Assembly: GCA_948739805.1 (NCBI GenBank)
Contig: CAPYID010000021.1
Span: forward strand, 1 to 35,055
DNA: 35,055 nt
Origin: an uncultured Clostridia bacterium
GTDB taxonomy: Bacteria > Bacillota > Clostridia > TANB77 > CAG-508
Direction of reading: 5' to 3'
Positions 1-7,700 of this stretch are shown here, piece after piece. Both the position numbers and the translations under genes were made by a program. The stretch's first letter is position 1; the number at the start of each line of letters is the position of its first letter. The notes beneath the pieces were generated by a model. The model ran no database searches. It had not been told where the DNA came from and saw only the letters and a program-made list of their open reading frames with translations.

Positions 1-34
1 GCCCCTACATTCTCTCTACTATTTCTAAATACTG

Positions 35-79
35 CTCTTGGTCTTTGTAATATTTTTGTAATATGACTAATTTTCCCTG
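35..79 (-). repeat. REP/RAYT-associated 45-bp repeat, left copy
   Basis: The reverse complement of these 45 bases matches 34807-34851 with one mismatch, so the two ends of the window carry the same repeat in inverted orientation. It contains the ATATTACAAAAATATTAC core. The first bases of the window read GCCCCTAC on this strand, which is the complement of the GTAGGGGC seen beside the right-hand copy next to a REP hairpin and a RAYT transposase gene. It is probably the flank of a dispersed REP-type element whose palindrome lies just outside the window. Confidence 0.75.
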
Positions 80-96
80 GGTTATTAAAAAAACAA

Positions 97-125
97 TTGA
101 CATAACACAAAAGAAATTATATAAT
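97..125 (+). promoter_or_regulatory. Consensus sigma-A promoter for the 190-840 gene
   Basis: TTGACA at 97-102 and TATAAT at 120-125 are separated by exactly 17 bases. Both hexamers are perfect consensus. Transcription would start near 132 and give a leader of about 55 nt that contains the 16-bp palindrome at 150-165. Confidence 0.8.
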
Positions 126-149
126 AATTATATGGAAAAAGTAATTGAG

Positions 150-165
150 TAGCCTTATAAGGCTA
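150..165 (+). promoter_or_regulatory. Perfect 16-bp palindrome in the 5' leader, possible operator
   Basis: TAGCCTTATAAGGCTA is a perfect palindrome about 20 nt downstream of the expected transcription start and just ahead of the ribosome binding site at about 175-182. It has no loop, so it fits a dimeric repressor site better than an RNA hairpin. The regulator is unknown. Confidence 0.4.
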
Positions 166-189
166 TCATAGAAGAAAGGAGAGAGTGAT

Positions 190-840
190 ATGCCAGGAAC
201 TGGATGTCATATAGCTTTTGCAGAAATGGTGTATCGGAAAATATCCTCCTATATACCATTTCAAAGAGATGAATTTAAATCAGGAAATTTAATTCCTGAT
301 TTATCCACAGAAGATAAAAAAATAACACACTATCGGAAAAATGCTTCAATAGAGGGATTATATATCCCTGATATGAAGCAAGTAGAAAAAGATCTTTTTA
401 AGGACGATCCCATCAAATTGGGAATTTACTCTCATCTATACCTAGATGAGAGGTTTATCGAAGAATTTCTTATACCAGAATTCATCTGGTATAAGCCTAG
501 GATGGTAATTATAAATCCTAGGAACGGTATGGAGTGGTATCCAACTGAATTCTTTAAGCCTAATGGCATTTATTATCAAGCATTTGATGAAATAAATAAA
601 TGCTTGATAAGAGATGGATATATATCCATGGAAAACATCAAAAAAATGCCAGATATTCTGCCAAATACAGGTATTCCTGTATATGATAATAGGCAGGAAA
701 AAGCATGGAAGAAGGAAGTAGAAGAATACATAACTACAAAAAGAGAATATACAGGTGATGTATTCGACTATGAAAAATTAGTAAGATTTATGGAGAATAC
801 ATCCACAGAGCTTGCTAGAAAAATTATTAAAGAAAAGTAA
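190..840 (+). CDS. Zinc-dependent phospholipase C-like protein
   Basis: A 216-residue soluble protein with no signal peptide. Spaced residues match the zinc-dependent phospholipase C / S1-P1-like fold: His7 (GTGCHIAF), a G-x-x-x-P-D segment at 32-37, His47, and the helix LGIYSHLYLDERF with His82 and Asp86. In this family such His and Asp residues bind zinc. The true substrate is unknown; bacterial members of this wide family are mostly uncharacterised and need not be lipases. The start is set by AGAAAGGAGAG just upstream. The gene is monocistronic, with its own consensus promoter and a following terminator. The family call rests on motif spacing only. Confidence 0.6.
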   Translation: MPGTGCHIAFAEMVYRKISSYIPFQRDEFKSGNLIPDLSTEDKKITHYRKNASIEGLYIPDMKQVEKDLFKDDPIKLGIYSHLYLDERFIEEFLIPEFIWYKPRMVIINPRNGMEWYPTEFFKPNGIYYQAFDEINKCLIRDGYISMENIKKMPDILPNTGIPVYDNRQEKAWKKEVEEYITTKREYTGDVFDYEKLVRFMENTSTELARKIIKEK

Positions 841-843
841 AGG

Positions 844-884
844 GAGTTACCTCATCATTTGATTTGGTGACTCTTTATTTTTTC
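844..884 (+). terminator. Rho-independent terminator
   Basis: GAGTTACC (844-851) pairs with GGTGACTC (866-873) with one G-T wobble, followed by a T-rich run to 883. It lies directly after the stop codon at 840. Confidence 0.75.
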
Positions 885-991
885 AACCTCGGTCCGTTTT
901 CTAAAATATTACAGAAATATTACAAAAATATTACAAAAATATTAAAAATATTAAAAATATAGATAAAAAAATACAAAATTCGCACATTATG

Positions 992-1000
992 TGTTATAAT
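992..1000 (+). promoter_or_regulatory. Extended -10 promoter of the T4SS operon
   Basis: TGTTATAAT is a perfect extended -10 (TGn plus TATAAT). No good -35 is present, as is usual for extended -10 promoters. It is the only clear promoter ahead of the four-gene operon. The upstream stretch 905-960 is a run of ATATTACAAAA-like repeats that could act as an UP element. Confidence 0.6.
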
Positions 1001-1083
1001 ATAAGGAGCAATATTACGCATATACCATAAAATAATTTCTCTTATAAGAAAAGAGTTAAGCCAAAAAATCTGTAATGCGCAGA

Positions 1084-1107
1084 AACTATAGCATTTATGC
1101 AATAGTT
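1084..1107 (+). promoter_or_regulatory. Hairpin in the T4SS operon leader
   Basis: AACTATAGCAT and ATGCAATAGTT form a stem of about ten pairs with one A-A mismatch and a very short loop, about 30 nt ahead of the first start codon. There is no T-run, so it is not a terminator. It could stabilise the mRNA or bind a regulator. Confidence 0.3.
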
Positions 1108-1138
1108 ATATAAATAAGAGAAAGGAAGAGGGGATACA

Positions 1139-1507
1139 ATGAAATCATATTACTTACCAAGAGAATATGGAGGAGAAGCAAAAATCCTTTATATATTTTC
1201 AGTAAAATCATTAATATACACAGGGGTAGGAGCTTTTATAGGATTTCTTATTAACATTGTGTTAAATATGTTTGGAATAACCAAAGCGTTCATACCACTT
1301 TTATTAATATTTGGAGGAATTGGATATTGTATAGCAACATTAAAAGTACCAGATACAAATGCGTTTGAAATTACAAGAAAAACAGGTGGAGAAAAAATAG
1401 ACGAAGTAATAAAAAGATGGTTCTTGTTTAAAATGAAACATGGAAAAATCTATATATATAAAGATGAACTATTACGTGATGATAAAGAAAAAGAGGCTGA
1501 AAAATAA
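1139..1507 (+). CDS. PrgI-like T4SS inner-membrane protein
   Basis: A 122-residue protein with two membrane segments near residues 24-44 and 48-67, a short polar N-terminus and a charged cytoplasmic tail (RKTGGEKIDEVIKRW). This layout, and the position immediately ahead of a VirB4 ATPase, match the PrgI family of Gram-positive conjugation systems (VirB3-like role, anchoring VirB4 at the membrane). AGAGGGGAT ahead of ATG serves as ribosome binding site. It is the first gene of an operon running to 9252. The family call is from architecture and context; the short sequence has few diagnostic residues. Confidence 0.75.
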   Translation: MKSYYLPREYGGEAKILYIFSVKSLIYTGVGAFIGFLINIVLNMFGITKAFIPLLLIFGGIGYCIATLKVPDTNAFEITRKTGGEKIDEVIKRWFLFKMKHGKIYIYKDELLRDDKEKEAEK

Positions 1508-1574
1508 ATGCAATTTGTAAATATAGCAAATAATAATTATTTTTCAACCTACAAAAGAAAGGATGATATTAGAG

Positions 1575-2798
1575 ATGAACAATAGTCAAATAACCAACTT
1601 ATTACAAAGTTTATTGATAATAATGGGAGTTGTTCTTGCAGTATTAATAATTGTATTAATTATAGTACTAATAAAAAGAATGAGAAAAGACAATGGAGCA
1701 AAACAGAAAAAAGATGTTGCCACGAAAAAGAAGGATAAAAACTCAGAAACTATGCAATACAATCAGCAATCAGTATTTGATTTTATGGAATTTGATAAAA
1801 TTGAAGACAACATGATAATTCAGAAAGAAGGATTTAAATATCTTATGGTTATTGAATGCCAAGGAATAAACTATGATTTAATGTCTGGATTAGAAAAGGT
1901 AAGTGTAGAGCAAGGATTTATTCAATTTTTAAATACTTTAAGACAGTCTATACAGATATATACACAGACTAGAACAGTAAATCTTGGAGGCAGTTTAAAC
2001 AACTACAAAGAAAAAGTAGAAGACATAAAAAGAAAACTTGAGCAAATGAATGCAAGATATGATGAAATACTAAATTCAAGAGAACATATAAATCCAACAG
2101 AAATTCAAAGACTTCAATATGAAATAATAAAACAAAGGAACCTATATGATTATGGTGTTGATATAGTAAAAACTACAGAAAAAATGAGTTTAAATAAAAA
2201 CATATTAAGAAAATATTATTACATAATAGTTCCATATTATGCTGAAGACATTGTCTCAGGTAAATATGATAAGGAAGAAATAAAAGGTTTAGCATTTTCA
2301 GAGTTATATACAAACTGTCAATCAATGATTCAATCTTTAGGGGCATGTAGCATACATGGAAAAATATTAAATTCAAGGGAATTAGCAGAACTATTATATG
2401 TAGCTTACAATAGAGATGAATCAGAAAGTTATGAATTAGAAAAAGCAATACGTGCAGGATATAATGAATTATATACTACTTCACCAGATGTACTAGATAA
2501 AAAAATGAAAGAATTAGATGATGTAATAAATGAAAGAGCAAAAGTTCTTGCAAATAGTGTAATAAGAGAGGCAGTAATAGAAACTAAAAGAGAGAGAGAC
2601 ATAAAAGAAAAGGAAAAAAATATAGACACTTTAGTAGATGAGACAGCAAAAGATATGATATATGAAAGTGAAGATAGACTAGGAGCAGAACTTACAGAAA
2701 AATCAATAAACAAAATAAATAAGAAACAGACAGAAGAGGAGGAAAAAGCAAATGAGGAAAAAACAAAGAAAAGCAGAAGAGCTACAGGAAGAAAATAA
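1575..2798 (+). CDS. Membrane-anchored T4SS protein resembling the VirB4 N-terminal region
   Basis: About 407 residues from the ATG at 1575. The ATG at 1563 touches GAAAGG directly, too close for initiation, whereas 1575 lies 12 nt from it. One membrane helix spans residues 12-34, followed by a basic linker, a domain starting FDFMEFDKIEDNMII, a coiled-coil stretch and a very charged C-terminus. No Walker motifs are present. The central domain resembles the N-terminal region seen in VirB4/TraC-type proteins, so this could be a membrane partner of the downstream ATPase. The end overlaps the next start by 47 nt, which implies translational coupling. The role is inference from position. Confidence 0.6.
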   Translation: MNNSQITNLLQSLLIIMGVVLAVLIIVLIIVLIKRMRKDNGAKQKKDVATKKKDKNSETMQYNQQSVFDFMEFDKIEDNMIIQKEGFKYLMVIECQGINYDLMSGLEKVSVEQGFIQFLNTLRQSIQIYTQTRTVNLGGSLNNYKEKVEDIKRKLEQMNARYDEILNSREHINPTEIQRLQYEIIKQRNLYDYGVDIVKTTEKMSLNKNILRKYYYIIVPYYAEDIVSGKYDKEEIKGLAFSELYTNCQSMIQSLGACSIHGKILNSRELAELLYVAYNRDESESYELEKAIRAGYNELYTTSPDVLDKKMKELDDVINERAKVLANSVIREAVIETKRERDIKEKEKNIDTLVDETAKDMIYESEDRLGAELTEKSINKINKKQTEEEEKANEEKTKKSRRATGRK

Positions 2799-4704
2799 AC
2801 AAAAAAGAAGTACTTTGTTAAGAAAGAAAAATATAAAGGAGTTAATAGCTCCATCTGGAATAGATGCAAGAGATATAGACCACTTAGAAATAATATCAAA
2901 TGCAAAAAGATATGCAAGAAGTTTTTTTGTGTCATCATTACCAAGAATGGCAACATTTCCAGAACTATTTAGAGAAATGTATTTATTTGGAGACATAAAC
3001 ACTTCTGTGTATATAAGACCAATAGCAGAATCACAATCACAAAATGAATTAAATAAAGTAATAAATGAACTAGAAGTAGAAAGAATTACTGCTACAGATA
3101 GAGGAAATATAAATAGAGAAAGTATAATTGCACAAAAAAAGTCTGAGGCAGAACATTTTAGAGATGAAATAGCAGCAGGATTTAATAAACTATATGAAGC
3201 ATCAGTTGTTGCAACAGTATTTGCTTATAGTAAAGAAGATTTAGACAGATATACAAAATTACTTTCAACAGCAATGTCAAAAACTTTAGTAGGGATTAAA
3301 AGTGCATGGGGATTACAAGAAGAAGCATTTCAATCAAATTTACCACTTATGAATGATAAAATGAAAAGAATGCATACATTTGATAGAAACTCTATGGGGA
3401 CAGTTTTTCCATTTACAACTTCAGAAGTAGGACATGCCACAGGGGTTCCAATAGGATTTAACAAACAGACAGGAGTACCAATATTATTTGATAATTTCCA
3501 CAACTCTTTAACAAATTATAATATGGTTATATTTGCTAAATCTGGTGCTGGAAAATCAGTTACAATGAAAACACTAATATCAAGATCTTCTGTACTTATG
3601 GGAATTGAAAGTTTAGCACTAGATGCAGAAGGAGAATATACAATAGTTGCAGAATCACTTGGTGGAATAAATGTAGTTATAAGCCCAACTTCAAGAACTA
3701 TAATAAATTTATTTGATATAGAGCCAGAAAGAGTAAAAGATGAAATAACAGGAAAAGAAAGAGTAATACTAAGTGTTGAAAATAAAGTAGAAGATGTAAC
3801 ACAGGCATTATTAACAATGGCAAAAGGAAGCACAAGAAGTCAAGAAGTAAACGAACTTACGAAGCAGTTAATTGCGGAGCTAGTTAGTGAAGAATATGAA
3901 AAATTAGGAATAACTGCTGACCCAAATAGTTTATATCAGGCTTCGCAAACAGGAATTGCAAAAGGAGATATGTTAGCAAAAGAAAGAAAACCTATGCCAA
4001 CAATAGGATCTTGGTATAGAAGCCTAGAGAAAAAAGCAAGAGAAAATACAATAGAAACATATAATAATCATTACAGTTACTTATTAAAAGTTATGAAACA
4101 ATATGTAAGAGACCTAAATGGTCAAATGGCATATTTTGATGGACAATCAACATTTGAATTATTAGATGGAGTGCCATTTATTAATTTGGACATATCACAA
4201 CTAGAAGAAAGATTTGCAAGACCACTAGCACAACAAATTTTGATGTCTTGGATATGGGAAAAATATGTTAAGAAAAATAGTGAAGACAGAAAAAAGGCAG
4301 CAAGAAAAAGAGTTATAATAGATGAGGCATGGATGTTACTTCCATTTGATGAAGCAGTAGATTTTTTAAATAAGATGGCAAGACGTGCAAGAAAAAGAAA
4401 TGTATCACTTGCCATTATTTCACAAAGATTTCAAGATTTTTATGAAAAAGCAGAAGCACAAGCAGTACTTACATCATCAGATACAAAATTATTTTTAGCA
4501 CAAGATAAATCAGAAATTGAATATTTAAAAGAAGTATTCAAATTATCAGAGGGAGAAGCTAACTTTTTAGTAACTTGCCAAAGAGGAGAGGGACTACTTA
4601 AAGTAGGACAAGATACAGCAATACTAAAAATAACACCAACGAGAAAAGAATTTGAGTTTGTAGAAACCAATCTAAATCAACTAGCGAAGAAAAATCAAGA
4701 GTAA
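2752..4704 (+). CDS. VirB4-family T4SS ATPase
   Basis: 650 residues. Walker A is AKSGAGKS at about residues 262-269 and Walker B is RVIIDEA at about 520-526, followed by the ARRARKRNVSLAIISQRFQD segment region typical of VirB4/TraE ATPases of Gram-positive conjugative elements. The N-terminal half matches the domain that precedes the motor. VirB4 powers substrate transfer and pilus or channel assembly at the cytoplasmic membrane. GAGGAGG about ten bases ahead of the ATG, inside the end of the preceding gene, sets the start. Length and motifs look complete, so the ATPase is probably active. Confidence 0.92.
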   Translation: MRKKQRKAEELQEENKQKRSTLLRKKNIKELIAPSGIDARDIDHLEIISNAKRYARSFFVSSLPRMATFPELFREMYLFGDINTSVYIRPIAESQSQNELNKVINELEVERITATDRGNINRESIIAQKKSEAEHFRDEIAAGFNKLYEASVVATVFAYSKEDLDRYTKLLSTAMSKTLVGIKSAWGLQEEAFQSNLPLMNDKMKRMHTFDRNSMGTVFPFTTSEVGHATGVPIGFNKQTGVPILFDNFHNSLTNYNMVIFAKSGAGKSVTMKTLISRSSVLMGIESLALDAEGEYTIVAESLGGINVVISPTSRTIINLFDIEPERVKDEITGKERVILSVENKVEDVTQALLTMAKGSTRSQEVNELTKQLIAELVSEEYEKLGITADPNSLYQASQTGIAKGDMLAKERKPMPTIGSWYRSLEKKARENTIETYNNHYSYLLKVMKQYVRDLNGQMAYFDGQSTFELLDGVPFINLDISQLEERFARPLAQQILMSWIWEKYVKKNSEDRKKAARKRVIIDEAWMLLPFDEAVDFLNKMARRARKRNVSLAIISQRFQDFYEKAEAQAVLTSSDTKLFLAQDKSEIEYLKEVFKLSEGEANFLVTCQRGEGLLKVGQDTAILKITPTRKEFEFVETNLNQLAKKNQE

Positions 4705-4731
4705 TAAGCCATAGGAAGGAAGGATGGAAAA

Positions 4732-7700
4732 ATGAAAAAACGATTTTTATCCAAAAGTTTAATAGCAAAAATAGCGCTAGTTTTGGTTATGGTAATATTA
4801 TTTGAATTTGCAGTATCTCAACCTGTTGCAGCAACAGAAGCAGCAACACAATGGGGTGGAACACTACTTAGCCCAATAGTTAATCTGGTAGTTTATCTAG
4901 CGGATGGTGTAATACAAATAATGCAGAGTGCATTAACAGATATAGAGCAATCATTTGAAACCATAGACTTAGGGGGGGGAGCTAGACCATTATTGACGAT
5001 AATTGGAGCAGTAATAGTTGTTGGAATAATAGCACTAGTAGCAGGATTAGCAGTTGTATTTGCACCAGCAGCTATACCAGCAGTTATAGTTAAATGTGCC
5101 CCAGCTGCTATTTCATTTGGACTTTCTCAAATTGTTAGTGGAGGAGCGTATTTAGCTGTCTATCAAGTAGTTGGAAAACCAATTGATGAAGCTATGTTCG
5201 GAAATACTTTTGTTTATTCAAATATATATTTTACACCAGAAACAATTCTAAAAGGTCAAATAAAATTGCTAAATGTAAATTTTATTGAAAAAGTACAATA
5301 TGATGATGCACAGGTGGATAATACGGGATCATTGGCTGATGGATTAAGGACTATTGTATCACAAGTTTATGTAACTATTAGAGATGTTGCTTTGGTTGCT
5401 ATGATTATTGTAATGATATATATTGCAATAAAAATGTTATTATCATTAACACCAAAGGAAAAATCGAGATATAAGGAAAGTGCAGTAAATTGTATCATAG
5501 GTCTAGTACTTATTGTATTTATGCATATTATTATGTCAGTATCAATAACAACATTAATGTATATAATTAACTCAATAAGTTTTTCAAATCAAATAGTAGA
5601 TATTCCAGGTGGAGATAGTGAAGCTAACATAACAGATTATTTGAAGGCAAATCCTGATGTTTATAATAATTGCATTAGTGGAGCAACATTAGAAATCGTT
5701 GGCGAAGAATTATATAAAAAGATAGAAGACGACCAGAACCCAGGAAAATCAAAATACCCAGGAATGGTATTAGGAAAAAATGATGATGGTGATGAAGTAG
5801 TATATATTAAGACATCAAACTTTACAGAACAGGCACGATATATGGCACAAAAGAGATATGAAATTGATAGTGATGACAACAGAGTAGGGACTTGGGAACA
5901 TATAGGTTGGTCATTTGTATATATAATGCTAGTAATATTGACTGTAGCTTTCTTTATTTTATATGCTAAAAGAGCATTATACATGGCAGTACTTACCATG
6001 TTTGCACCAATAGTAGGATTAATGTATCCAATAAATAGAGCGAATGGTGGAAGGGCGCATACCTTAAACTTATGGTTTAGAGAATATTTAGGAAATATAG
6101 TAATACAACCATTTCACTTATTGCTATATACAATTTTTATTGGTGGAGTAATGAACTTTGCAATAAATAATCCAATATTTGTAATAATAGCACTAATGGG
6201 AATACTATTTGTAGAAGCATTTTTAAGAGATTTATTAGGAATTCAAAATACAAGAGCAGGAGGATTAGCAAAAGCATTACAAGATACAACAAAAGCAATA
6301 AAAACTACAACTTCAGCAGCGAAGACAGTAGCAAAGACAGCAGCAAGAGGAATAGATAGGGCTGCAAATGCAGCAGGAAGAGCAGGAGGAAGATTAGCAT
6401 CATATTATGTAGATGAAAAGTTTGGAGAAAATAAAGAAGAAGAATCTACATCTGCAAATAATCCAATTCGTGAACAAAGACCTTTACCAACAGGTCCAAA
6501 TGGTGGAGGAGATGATCCTTTACCACCTCCACCACCAGAAGGAGGAGGAGAGCTATACCCATCAATGGAAGCAAATAGTAGACCACAACAAGAAGAGCAA
6601 GCTCCAGATCCATTAGAAGGTCAAGAAGCAGCAAGGGCAAGAAATGTATCAGGAGATATAGATGAAGAAGCAGCAATGCAAAAATATATGAGTAAAGGTG
6701 GAAGCCAAAATGCATATGGAGAATATTTTAATCCATATACAGATGAGTATGATGCTGATTATAATCCATTATCAGAAAAAGAATATCAAGTATTTAAAGA
6801 TGGAAGTAATGACGTAAAAAGACAATTAGATAAAGAAGCAACAATGCAAAAGTATATGAGCGAAGGTGGAAGCCAAAATGCATATGGAGAATATTATAAT
6901 CCATATACAGATGAGTATGATGCTGGATATAATCCATTATCAGAAAAAGAATATCAAGTATTTAAAGCTGGAAGTGATGATACAAAACCACAACTAGATG
7001 AAGTAAAAACATTAGAGAATTATAAAAATGCAGGATATACACAAAATGCAAAAGGAGAATTCTTTAATCCATATACAGATGAATATGACAAAACATATTC
7101 TCCTTTAAGAGATAATCTATTTATGGAATATAGAAATACAGGAATTGGTGAAGGAACAAATGCTGCAGGAGCAGTAGATGATACAACAATGTCAATGGTG
7201 GACAAACTAAATAATAAACAACCTCAATTTAGTACAGCTAATAGAGAAAGATTAATAAGAAGTGAAAGAGGAAGAAATGTATATAGAGACAATGATGGAA
7301 GACTTCGTATAGAACCAAGCATGCCAAATGATAGAGCACCTGGAACTATGAAAATGGCAGCAGGAGCAGAAATGGGTAGTGGTACAAAAATTACAGAAAT
7401 GGGAAGCTCAACAAGTAATTTAAACAATGCAGAAACTAATACAGTTAGAACTTCTTCTAGTAGAGGAAGAAGTACAATGAGTAACTCAGGAGCTACTTCA
7501 CTTGGAACAGGAGGAGCATCTCAATCTACATCAAATAATAATTCTAGTAGTGATATAGGAGAAAATAGAGTAAATCCTCGTGATAATTTTAATGTTTTAA
7601 GTAATCCAAATGAACCGAATCCTTCATCAGGAGAAAGACCTGAATTTACAGTTAAAGAGGGAGGAAAAGGCAAAGACGTAAAACTTGATATTCCAGAGGA

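Noticed and set aside
920..1102. 60-codon minus-strand open frame ahead of the T4SS operon
   Set aside because: It is AT-rich leader and promoter DNA read backwards, without a ribosome binding site.
1515..1550. AT-rich stretch resembling one arm of the 122-bp structured element
   Set aside because: Similarity covers only AAATAATAATTATTTT-like bases and lacks the GGCGTT and CGTAC cores; chance is likely in such AT-rich DNA.
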